From positions 124,001-188,000 of the forward strand of contig NZ_JPVZ01000001.1 of the NCBI RefSeq assembly GCF_001662875.1: a DNA stretch of 64,000 nucleotides. Direction: 5' to 3'. This document shows positions 1 through 7,124 of the stretch, piece after piece. The notes under the pieces were generated by a model that saw only the letters and a program-made list of their open reading frames with translations, was not told the origin of the DNA and did not search any database. Positions within the stretch are counted from its first letter, which is position 1; every line of letters starts with the position of its first letter. Origin of the DNA: Thalassospira tepidiphila MCCC 1A03514 (GTDB taxonomy: Bacteria > Pseudomonadota > Alphaproteobacteria > Rhodospirillales > Thalassospiraceae). Made by a program: the position numbers and the translations under genes.

Positions 1-214
1 TATGGGCTGCGCCAAAGGCAACGAAGGTTGCGACGTCAAAGCTGCGCACACGGATGATATCGATATGCGGATGGTTGGTGGCGAAACGAAGCGCACGGGA
101 TTTCGGATCATCAAATGCCGCTTCCGGTTCGATCCCGGCGGATCGCACCAGTGGCATCACCTCGTCAAGAATGCGCCCCTTGGGCAGGGCAAGCACCAGC
201 TTTTCGTCACTCAT
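1..214 (-). CDS. hisG: ATP phosphoribosyltransferase, N-terminal part (partial)
   Basis: First step of histidine biosynthesis: condenses ATP with PRPP. Only the first 71 codons are inside the window; the rest lies beyond base 1. The peptide opens [20 protein letters not shown], the highly conserved start of HisG (LALPKGR-L), and continues with the [15 protein letters not shown] stretch seen in the short (HisZ-dependent) form. It starts 45 bp downstream of the murA stop and is probably in the same leftward transcript. Family identity is clear. Short versus long form cannot be settled from this fragment. Confidence 0.9.
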   Translation of the reverse strand, partial: MSDEKLVLALPKGRILDEVMPLVRSAGIEPEAAFDDPKSRALRFATNHPHIDIIRVRSFDVATFVAFGAAH

Positions 215-259
215 CAATCAGTCGCCTTACGCGTTTTTCAGTTATCCGGAAGCCTTATA

Positions 260-1552
260 TCAGGCCGGAACCCGGACACGTTCGATCTGCGCCCCGCAGG
301 AGCTCAGTTTTTCTTCAAGCCGCTCATAACCGCGGTCCAGATGGTAGACACGGTTAATAACCGTCTCGCCCTCGGCTGCCAAGCCTGCAAGCACCATTGA
401 AACCGAGGCACGCAGATCGGTTGCCATGACTTCAGCCCCCGAAAGCTTTGCACTGCCGCGGACAATCGCCGAACGGCCATGCACGTTGACATCAGCGCCC
501 ATGCGGCTGAGTTCCGGAACGTGCATGAAACGGTTTTCGAAAATGGTTTCGGTGATCATGGATGCACCGTTGGCCACCGACATAAGCGCCATGAACTGGG
601 CCTGCATATCGGTCGGGAAGCCCGGATAGGGTTCGGTCATCACGTCAACACCCTTAAGCGTCGCACGGTTGCCGCGCACCTTAAGGCCATCTTCGGTTTC
701 TTCAACCTCGACCCCGGCTGCGCGCATCGCATCGACAAGGCTATCGATCAGTTCCATACGGGTTCCGGTCAGCTCGATCTCGCCACCGGTGATGGCTGCT
801 GCAATTGCATAGGTCCCGGTTTCAATACGGTCCGGCACAACCGAATATTCCGCACCATGCAAGCGCGGCTTGCCGGTGACTTTCAGGGTATCGGTTCCGA
901 TGCCTTCGATCTCGGCCCCCATGGCAACAAGGCAATGCGCCAGGTCAGACACTTCGGGTTCACGCGCGGCGTTGGCAATGGTCACAACACCGTCCGCCAG
1001 CGATGCGGCCATCAGCGTGTTTTCAGTTGCGCCCACCGAAACCTGCGGGAACAGGACGTGACCACCTTTCAGGCCGTCGGGTGCGCGGGCTTCGATGTAA
1101 CCCTCGGTCAGGTGGATTTCCGCACCCATTGCTTCCAGCGCCTTAAGGTGCAGGTCAACCGGACGGTTGCCAATCGCGCACCCACCAGGAAGCGACACAC
1201 GGGCAACACCACAGCGCGCGACAATCGGACCAAGCACCAACACAGACGCACGCATCTTGCGGACCAGATCATAGGGTGCCGTGGTCGAGGTGATTTCCTT
1301 GGCAGTCATTTCAAGAACGCGACCGGTATGGCCACCATTGGGGGCATGCCCGTTCAGATGCAACGCGACACCATGCTGGGCCAGAAGATTGGCCATCGAT
1401 GTGATATCTGCCAGATGCGGCAGGTTCGAAAGGGTCAGGGTTTCATCCGTCAAAAGGCTTGCTGCCATCAACGGCAAAGCCGCGTTTTTGGCACCGCCGA
1501 TTGCAATTTTGCCCTGCAGCCGGCGACCACCGGAAATCTTGATCTTGTCCAT
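260..1552 (-). CDS. murA: UDP-N-acetylglucosamine 1-carboxyvinyltransferase
   Basis: Transfers enolpyruvate from PEP to UDP-GlcNAc, the first committed cytoplasmic step of peptidoglycan synthesis. At 430 aa it is full length (family about 420). The N-terminal GGAKNAALP substrate loop lies at residues 19-27. The PEP-adduct cysteine, the target of fosfomycin, is in [16 protein letters not shown] with Cys125, equivalent to E. coli Cys115. It is transcribed leftward after dcd and followed by hisG, a common alphaproteobacterial order. The ATG start is well supported by the family start MDKIKI-GG. No anomalies were seen. Confidence 0.97.
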   Translation of the reverse strand: MDKIKISGGRRLQGKIAIGGAKNAALPLMAASLLTDETLTLSNLPHLADITSMANLLAQHGVALHLNGHAPNGGHTGRVLEMTAKEITSTTAPYDLVRKMRASVLVLGPIVARCGVARVSLPGGCAIGNRPVDLHLKALEAMGAEIHLTEGYIEARAPDGLKGGHVLFPQVSVGATENTLMAASLADGVVTIANAAREPEVSDLAHCLVAMGAEIEGIGTDTLKVTGKPRLHGAEYSVVPDRIETGTYAIAAAITGGEIELTGTRMELIDSLVDAMRAAGVEVEETEDGLKVRGNRATLKGVDVMTEPYPGFPTDMQAQFMALMSVANGASMITETIFENRFMHVPELSRMGADVNVHGRSAIVRGSAKLSGAEVMATDLRASVSMVLAGLAAEGETVINRVYHLDRGYERLEEKLSSCGAQIERVRVPA

Positions 1553-1633
1553 TCAGTCCTCTTTGTACTGCGCGCGATGGCGCAGCGAACGCGTGTCTTG
1601 GCGTATCACCGCCAGATTGTTGCCACCCCTTTA

Positions 1634-2188
1634 TCACAGGCGCGGCAATGTGACACCTTTTTGGCCCATATATTTCCCTGCGCGATCCGCATAGGAGGTA
1701 TCGCATTCACTTTCCGCCTTGAGGAAAATGAACTGACACGCCCCTTCATTGGCATAAATGCGCGCCGGAAGTGGAGTGGTGTTGGAAAATTCAAGGGTCA
1801 CATGCCCTTCCCATTCGGGTTCAAGCGGTGTGACATTGACGATGATGCCGCACCGGGCATAGGTCGATTTCCCAAGGCAGATCACCAGCGTGTCGCGCGG
1901 GATGCGGAAATACTCCACCGTGCGCGCAAGCGCGAAACTGTTGGGCGGGATCACGCAGACGTCGGTCTGGCGGTTAACGAACCCGTCATCGGAAAATTCC
2001 TTGGGATCGACAATGGCCGAGTCGACATTGGTGAAAATCTTGAACTCGTCGGCGACGCGGGCGTCATAGCCGTACGAGCTGACACCATAGGAAATCACAC
2101 CATCGCGTTTGAAACCGTCCACAAACGGTTCGATCATGCCTTTTTCCTGCGCCATCTGGCGTATCCAGTGATCCGGTCTTACCGACAT
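1634..2188 (-). CDS. dcd: dCTP deaminase
   Basis: Deaminates dCTP to dUTP to feed dTMP synthesis. The chosen start gives [22 protein letters not shown], matching the family start, with an AGGGGTGG Shine-Dalgarno just upstream; a further 16 upstream codons are open but poorly supported. At 184 aa it is the usual size. The trimeric dUTPase-like core is visible: [26 protein letters not shown] is too long to quote fully, but its key GKSTYARCG and [10 protein letters not shown] parts lie about residues 100-125, followed by the E-G-C-QFIFL segment. murA follows 81 bp downstream. Confidence 0.95.
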   Translation of the reverse strand: MSVRPDHWIRQMAQEKGMIEPFVDGFKRDGVISYGVSSYGYDARVADEFKIFTNVDSAIVDPKEFSDDGFVNRQTDVCVIPPNSFALARTVEYFRIPRDTLVICLGKSTYARCGIIVNVTPLEPEWEGHVTLEFSNTTPLPARIYANEGACQFIFLKAESECDTSYADRAGKYMGQKGVTLPRL

Positions 2189-2318
2189 AGTGCCACCCCT
2201 GTTTTTGCGAAAATCCCAACCACGTTCAGCACCCACGGTTTTACCCGCCCGCTGGCCTCAAGATCAACCAAACGATGCATGCCGCCATCAAAGCGAAGGT
2301 GAAAAATGACGCGCGAGA

Positions 2319-2480
2319 TCAGTCCTCAGATTTTTCGTCTGTAGCCGTAGCTTTGGGATCGCTTTTGCGTGAGCGTTGCTGTTGCTTGCGCTTAGCCAGA
2401 TTGGCGCGCAGGGCTTTGGCTTCGCGTTTTAAACGTTCCTCGTTTACGGCCGGACGCATGTCAGATTTTTTGGCTGTCAT
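2319..2480 (-). CDS. Small basic conserved-type protein (53 aa)
   Basis: Encodes 53 residues starting MTAKKSDMRPAVNEERLKRE and ending TDEKSED, with a run of Lys/Arg/Gln in the middle (LAKRKQQQRSRK). It is strongly charged with no membrane segment. Small proteins of this look (ANL-KRK-Q-R core) sit near murA in other Rhodospirillales; this comes from memory and was not checked. The frame is read leftward and lies 130 bp upstream of dcd. A longer rightward frame over the same bases looks like a shadow. Function unknown. Confidence 0.6.
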   Translation of the reverse strand: MTAKKSDMRPAVNEERLKREAKALRANLAKRKQQQRSRKSDPKATATDEKSED

Positions 2481-2628
2481 GATGCAATCAAAGTTCCGTC
2501 AGATTTATGCGGGTTTGAGCGATTGGCCTGTTATAAAACAGCGCGCGAAAAATTACAGCCGATCTTGACGAAAACAGGGCGAAAAGGCCTGCGACGGGAA
2601 CAATCGAAAAACTTCGCATAATTCAGGC

Positions 2629-2658
2629 TTGACCAATTACAGATACGTGGCCTATAAC
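2629..2658 (+). promoter_or_regulatory. Sigma-70-type promoter of the tRNA-Thr array
   Basis: TTGACC at 2629-2634, an 18-nt spacer, and TATAAC at 2653-2658, followed by a GC-rich discriminator (CCCGCCCGC). The predicted transcript start is about 15 bp upstream of the first tRNA. The GC-rich discriminator is typical of stringently controlled stable-RNA promoters. Confidence 0.65.
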
Positions 2659-2681
2659 CCGCCCGCACCGCAAGGGCTCAT

Positions 2682-2756
2682 GCTGCTGTAGCTCAGGGGT
2701 AGAGCACTCCCTTGGTAAGGGAGAGGCCGGGAGTTCAAATCTCCCCAGCAGCACCA
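2682..2756 (+). tRNA. tRNA-Thr (anticodon GGT), copy 1
   Basis: Folds as a 75-nt cloverleaf with encoded CCA. The acceptor pairs GCTGCTG with CAGCAGC. The anticodon stem CTCCC/GGGAG closes the loop TTGGTAA, giving anticodon GGT. The T-loop is TTCAAAT. Confidence 0.95.
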
Positions 2757-2784
2757 TTGCCCACCGGTCCAGCCTGTTTATCGG

Positions 2785-2859
2785 GCTGCTGTAGCTCAGG
2801 GGTAGAGCACTCCCTTGGTAAGGGAGAGGCCGGGAGTTCAAATCTCCCCAGCAGCACCA
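2785..2859 (+). tRNA. tRNA-Thr (anticodon GGT), copy 2
   Basis: Identical base for base to copy 1 and separated from it by a 28-bp spacer. Probably processed from the same precursor. Confidence 0.95.
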
Positions 2860-2887
2860 TTGCCCACCGGTCCAGCCTGTTTATCGG

Positions 2888-2962
2888 GCTGCTGTAGCTC
2901 AGGGGTAGAGCACTCCCTTGGTAAGGGAGAGGCCGGGAGTTCAAATCTCCCCAGCAGCACCA
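2888..2962 (+). tRNA. tRNA-Thr (anticodon GGT), copy 3
   Basis: Identical to copies 1 and 2, and preceded by the same 28-bp spacer. No U-rich terminator follows directly; the nearest hairpin is at 3064-3093. Confidence 0.95.
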
Positions 2963-3063
2963 TTTCCAAATTCCCCATACGATAAACCAAACACGCAGCA
3001 GTTATGTTGACTGCGGCAACTTATTCTCTTTGTCGTTGGATAGACTGCAGTTTCTGCCTATTC

Positions 3064-3093
3064 CTTCGAAAGAGGCACCCTGCTCTTTCGAAG
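3064..3093. repeat. 11-bp inverted repeat between tRNA array and orphan gene
   Basis: CTTCGAAAGAG, eight bases, then CTCTTTCGAAG. It is a perfect stem but has no T-run on either side, so it is not a canonical terminator. It could be an operator for the gene starting at 3189 or a processing/termination stem for the tRNA transcript. Confidence 0.5.
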
Positions 3094-3188
3094 ATGCGCG
3101 CTTGCCTAAATAGCAACTTTTACGTGCATTTCCCAGGCACATGAATTGCATTGATTGTTTTCACAATCGGCAAAAAAGGAAATGCATC

Positions 3189-4004
3189 ATGACGATCCAT
3201 ATGACTACGTATGGCAGCAGCAACGCATCAATCGCCTCTCATACGACCAAATCGTCGTCGGTAACCACAACCACGCCATCATTTACCCAAGAAATGTATT
3301 CGGACCCGGAAATGCGCCCTTACCTAAGGGCGTATTATGAAAAGGCCTATGCACCGATCCGCGAACGCATCGCCGCAATGCGCGAAGAAGGATACGAACC
3401 AGTCACATTCGAAGGCTCCAACGGAACGGCCGCGACCGAAATATCCGCCGATCAATATGAAGCCATGATACCGGACTTTGATAGCTGGCTTGACAGTCAA
3501 AAGACCATTGTTCCCAAACTTCGCTCGTCTCAGGAACAAATGCTTGAACACGCGCGGGAAAGAGTTCGCAGGGCGGAACAAACCTCGCCAGATGACCAAT
3601 CAGACGTAAGAGCTATCTTTTCTGTTGGCGATCAGATTCTGGGTTACATGGACAAATACGGTGGTATGGCATCTCATAATATCGGTGGCTACCTGCGCAC
3701 CTTTGATATTCAGGCCAACGAGCTTGGCCTAACCGGACAAGCGCGCATTGATTATGTCACCGATGCGATTTCGCGACGCTATCCCGATGTCGAAATCACC
3801 ACCTACAGCAACCAGAATGCCCCGACAGAGCGTCAGTTTAAGCAACGCTGGTATCCGCATCACGATGTGGACCAAGCTTATCAGACCGAGCTTACTGAAG
3901 CACGAGAAGCTCTGGCCCGAGCGGAAGAAATTTACCGGAAACAGCAAAGTAACATCCGGGAAATGCAAAGCTTCCTGCTCGGCCTGATGGAACGGGATGC
4001 CTAA
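3189..4004 (+). CDS. Hypothetical protein with helical charged C-terminus
   Basis: Not recognised. The chosen ATG has AAGGA eight bases upstream and gives 271 aa. Residues 1-35 are rich in Ser/Thr (TTYGSSNASIASHTTKSSS), so probably disordered. The rest is soluble and mostly helical by composition. Residues about 215-265 (AYQTELTEAREALARAEEIY) look like a coiled coil. There is no signal peptide or membrane segment. Its codon choice seems less GC-biased than its neighbours, and it stands alone beside a tRNA array, which fits acquired DNA. Low-complexity N-termini of this kind also occur in the SprA-like gene nearby, but no functional link can be shown. Confidence 0.7.
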   Translation: MTIHMTTYGSSNASIASHTTKSSSVTTTTPSFTQEMYSDPEMRPYLRAYYEKAYAPIRERIAAMREEGYEPVTFEGSNGTAATEISADQYEAMIPDFDSWLDSQKTIVPKLRSSQEQMLEHARERVRRAEQTSPDDQSDVRAIFSVGDQILGYMDKYGGMASHNIGGYLRTFDIQANELGLTGQARIDYVTDAISRRYPDVEITTYSNQNAPTERQFKQRWYPHHDVDQAYQTELTEAREALARAEEIYRKQQSNIREMQSFLLGLMERDA

Positions 4005-4046
4005 CCTGCACTGACGGCATCTGCTTGAATACCTTGGGGAGGTTTC

Positions 4047-5078
4047 TTACCCGTAGAACGAACGATACCACTCAACAAAATTGCCGATACCGGTTTCAAT
4101 TGGGGTTGCTGGCTTGAAGCCAACGGCATCGGTCAGCGCATCAACATCGGCGTAAGTTGCCGGAACGTCTCCATCCTGCATCGGTAGCATGTTTTTCTCT
4201 GCCGTCTTGCCCAGTGCCTTTTCGATCGTTTGGATCATATACATCAGTTCGACCGGGCTGTTATTGCCGATATTAAACACCCGATAGGGTGCCGAACTGG
4301 TTGCGGGATCGGGCTTGGCCGAATTCCAGTCCGGGTTCGGTTTGGCAACGGTCGAGATGCAGCGATAAACACCTTCGACAATGTCGTCGATATAGGTAAA
4401 GTCGCGACGCATCTTGCCTTCGTTAAAGACGTTGATAGGGCGCCCCTCGAGGATCGCCTTGGTAAACAGGAACAGCGCCATGTCCGGGCGCCCCCACGGG
4501 CCGTAGACGGTAAAGAAACGAAGACCGGTCGTTGGCAGACGATACAGATGGCTGTAAGTGTGGGCCATCAGTTCATTGGCCTTTTTCGACGCAGCATACA
4601 GGCTGATCGGGTGATCAACATTGTGATGAACGGAAAATGGCATTTCGGTATTCATGCCGTAAACCGAACTGCTTGATGCATAGACCAGATGCTTCACATT
4701 GTTGTGGCGGCAGCCTTCGAGGATATTGGTGAAACCAACCAGGTTGGCATCGATGTAGGCATGCGGGTTTTCAATCGAATAGCGCACCCCGGCCTGAGCC
4801 GCCAGATTGACAACATAGGTCGGCTTTTCAGTAGCGAACAGATCAGCAATGCCTTCGCGATTTTCCAGGTCCATTCTGACAAACTTGTAACCCGGCTTGC
4901 CTTCCAACCGTGCGAGACGCGCCTCTTTGAGGTTGACGTCATAATAGTCATTGACGTTATCAAGTCCGACAACGGTCGCCCCCTGTTCCAGCAGTTTCAG
5001 ACAAAGATGGGAACCGATAAAACCGGCGGCACCCGTGACAAGTACCTTTTCATTGGCCGGAATGATGAAGTCGGACAT
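4047..5078 (-). CDS. UDP-glucuronate 4-epimerase (NAD-dependent epimerase)
   Basis: Likely interconverts UDP-glucuronate and UDP-galacturonate for capsule or LPS. The chosen start MSDFIIPANEK gives 343 aa; 35 further upstream codons look non-coding. It is an extended SDR protein: NAD-binding GAAGFIGSHL near residue 16, the SSSSVYG catalytic serine segment, and YAASKKAN with the catalytic Tyr and Lys. The RPDMALFLFTKAILEGRPI and GKMRRDFTYIDDIVEG segments are typical of the CapI/LpsL branch rather than GalE. It is monocistronic, pointing left. A UDP-GalA supply would suit the glycan cluster at 11-16.7 kb. Confidence 0.85.
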   Translation of the reverse strand: MSDFIIPANEKVLVTGAAGFIGSHLCLKLLEQGATVVGLDNVNDYYDVNLKEARLARLEGKPGYKFVRMDLENREGIADLFATEKPTYVVNLAAQAGVRYSIENPHAYIDANLVGFTNILEGCRHNNVKHLVYASSSSVYGMNTEMPFSVHHNVDHPISLYAASKKANELMAHTYSHLYRLPTTGLRFFTVYGPWGRPDMALFLFTKAILEGRPINVFNEGKMRRDFTYIDDIVEGVYRCISTVAKPNPDWNSAKPDPATSSAPYRVFNIGNNSPVELMYMIQTIEKALGKTAEKNMLPMQDGDVPATYADVDALTDAVGFKPATPIETGIGNFVEWYRSFYG

Positions 5079-5314
5079 GCGCGTTGGAATTCCTGATTGA
5101 AGTACAGCATGAAGCGCGCCAGGCGCCGGTTGGAAATTCGGGATTTTTGATACCAGCAAGGGTACGGATGCGCAAGCCATCAACCGATGCCATTACGCCT
5201 CAAGCGCCTTACACCCAAGACCGTTTATTGCGAGCCGAGACTCCCAGTCATTTTTCTGCTATGGTGTCTTTTCGTATAGGTTTCGTCTTAAGATTACGAG
5301 CGACGTAAAGACAG

Positions 5315-6058
5315 ATGATTTCAGCTGGTCAAACCATAGCCAACCCGAATGGGGGCGGTTTGGGCGTTATCCTGAATGTTCGGGAAATCGCACAAACTGC
5401 CGATGGGCGTGTTTTGGCCGAATATGAAGCCATTGAAGTCCAGCGTCAGGGCGGAAATGCGTCATCTGTTTCGCCGTATGCCATTGCTGGCGCCGACTCA
5501 GACGGCGCACGCACACGGATTGTTGATCCTCGCACCCTGACCGAGGCACAAGCGGTTGCTGGCGGCGTCAGCCGTGCGGAGTACCGCGAGGCACGCGAAA
5601 CCAATTCGGAAAACGGCAACACCGCAAATGGCGCTTCGTCCAATCAGGATATCGACCCGGCTGAAGAAGCTGTCGTCAATCAGCTGCGCGCCCGAGATTC
5701 AGCTGTGCGCCAAGAGGAAAAGGCCCATGCCGCTGCTGCTGGGCCTTATGGCTCTGCGCCGCAATACACATATCAGATTGGTCCGGACGGTAACGCTTAT
5801 GCGATTGGTGGTCACGTTGATGTAAGCGTATCACTGTCAGGCACTGCGGAAGATCGTGATCGTGCGCTGGCCACCTTGCAAAATGCAGCACTGGCACCAA
5901 ACGCACCATCAGGTGCCGATATGGCAGCCTTCCGCCAGGCAAGCCTGCAAAGAGCAACCAGTGATGGTATTGATACAAACAATACTACCGAAGAATCCGC
6001 ACGTAACGAGGCGATGTCTAAAAACGGCGCGCATCAGAATATATCAATTTCTGTGTAA
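5315..6058 (+). CDS. SprA-related putative metalloprotease family protein
   Basis: 247 aa. The middle (residues about 113-205) matches the SprA-related family as I know it: a V-QL-ARD--VR lead-in, a motif normally HEQAH-AAG, then YTYQIGPDGNAYAIGGHVDV and LAPNAPSGAD. Here the motif reads EEKAHAAAAG at 134-143, so the first His of HExxH is Glu134 while His138 is kept. Zinc binding and peptidase activity are therefore doubtful. The N-terminal 110 residues are low-complexity and polar. It stands alone, with no signal peptide seen. Family assignment is good; catalytic function is uncertain. Confidence 0.75.
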   Translation: MISAGQTIANPNGGGLGVILNVREIAQTADGRVLAEYEAIEVQRQGGNASSVSPYAIAGADSDGARTRIVDPRTLTEAQAVAGGVSRAEYREARETNSENGNTANGASSNQDIDPAEEAVVNQLRARDSAVRQEEKAHAAAAGPYGSAPQYTYQIGPDGNAYAIGGHVDVSVSLSGTAEDRDRALATLQNAALAPNAPSGADMAAFRQASLQRATSDGIDTNNTTEESARNEAMSKNGAHQNISISV

Positions 6059-6355
6059 CTTTTTCCTATCGCGGTTCCTTCTGATCCCCTGATATACTAT
6101 TCGATGCGCGATGAAATACTTATCCTTGAGTTCGGATACCTATTCACTTGGATAGATGCTATTATCAAAAACTATCCTGCCGTTTGACAGGGGCACCGTT
6201 TTGTTGAATGCTGCGCTCGCGTCCGGGGGGGACGCTTGGATTGAAAATATCAGAATCGCGCGAAACCATATTATTGCAATTGTGGATCGCGTTTCCGAGG
6301 TCGCTGTCCCAATTTATTTCAGTGAGCTTTGGACAAGAACAGGTACGGCATAAAA

Positions 6356-7009
6356 ATGAACATCCTGCTAGCAGACGATCACGATCTCGTCAGAGACGGG
6401 ATCACTTCCTTCCTAAAACTCGCAGCGCCGGAAGTTGAAGTCGCGCAGGCGAAAGACTTCGCAGAAGCACTTGCCGTCGTTGACGGAGAAACCAACGTCG
6501 AACTGACCATCCTCGATCTGAACATGCCTGGCATGAATGGATTGTCCGGTTTGACCGTCATGCGCCAGAAACATCCTGAAATTCCCGTGGTTATTCTTTC
6601 AGGCTCGGTTAAACGCAGCGACGTTCTGAACGCACTGGAACATGGTGCGTCGGGATATCTGCCCAAGACGCTGTCAGGTAAATCCCTGATCAACGCCCTG
6701 CGTTTGATTCTGTCCGGCGAAAAATACATTCCGTCTGCATTGCTCGAAGACGATGGCACGCAGATGCGCCCGGGTGAGATCGACCTTGACGGCCTTGCAC
6801 CAGACAACCCCTTGCGGCAGTTGACCAACCGCGAGCGTGAAGTGCTGGGTCTTCTGACCAAGGGCCTTTCCAACAAGGAAATCGCCAAACAACTGACCGT
6901 TCGCGAAATTACCGTGAAGGTCCATTTGACCGGTATTTTCAAGAAGCTCGGTGCTGCCAACCGTACACAAGCGGTGAAGATTGCCATGCAATTGGGCTGG
7001 GAAGCCTGA
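6356..7009 (+). CDS. LuxR/NarL-family response regulator
   Basis: 217 aa. The receiver domain spans residues 1-120 with Asp7/Asp8 and the phospho-acceptor Asp54 in LTILDLNMPGMNG; the conserved Lys is in GYLPKTLSGKS. A C-terminal GerE helix-turn-helix (about 150-215) contains LTNREREVLGLLTKGLSNKE and ITVKVHLTGIFKKLGA. It therefore probably controls transcription after phosphorylation. It converges on the hybrid histidine kinase at 7125-9098 across a shared terminator, which makes that kinase the likely partner. The chosen ATG (MNILLADDHD) matches the family start; the 9 codons upstream are not needed. Confidence 0.93.
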   Translation: MNILLADDHDLVRDGITSFLKLAAPEVEVAQAKDFAEALAVVDGETNVELTILDLNMPGMNGLSGLTVMRQKHPEIPVVILSGSVKRSDVLNALEHGASGYLPKTLSGKSLINALRLILSGEKYIPSALLEDDGTQMRPGEIDLDGLAPDNPLRQLTNREREVLGLLTKGLSNKEIAKQLTVREITVKVHLTGIFKKLGAANRTQAVKIAMQLGWEA

Positions 7010-7038
7010 TTGCTGCCAACTCCAGGCAAACAAATCAG

Positions 7039-7067
7039 AAAAAGCCCGGCATCCTGCCGGGCTTTTT
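7039..7067. terminator. Bidirectional Rho-independent terminator
   Basis: AGCCCGGCA/TGCCGGGCT stem with a TCC loop, flanked by A5 on the left and T5 on the right. It serves both the response regulator (rightward) and the histidine kinase (leftward). Confidence 0.9.
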
Positions 7068-7124
7068 CTTTATCAACTTAAATCATAAATGCATTTGCAG
7101 CCAAAAGACGCCTGCGGGGTAAAT

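Larger units (their letters stand above)
2682..2962 (+). repeat. Perfect 103-bp tandem repeat carrying tRNA-Thr
   Basis: The repeat unit is one 75-bp tRNA gene plus a 28-bp spacer (TTGCCCACCGGTCCAGCCTG then TTTATCGG). Two full units and a third tRNA without spacer follow each other with no differences seen. This points to recent unequal duplication or ongoing homogenisation. Confidence 0.9.

Noticed and set aside
479..2302. Long rightward 607-codon frame across murA and dcd
   Set aside because: Exact antisense of two well-identified genes, with no ribosome site or recognisable domain; a by-product of their codon bias.
2682..2962. CRISPR-like direct repeats
   Set aside because: The regularly spaced repeats are tRNA-Thr genes; the 28-bp spacers are identical to each other, unlike CRISPR spacers.
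6156..6353. Short rightward frame before the LuxR-type regulator
   Set aside because: No ribosome site or conserved feature; the region is better read as the regulator's leader.
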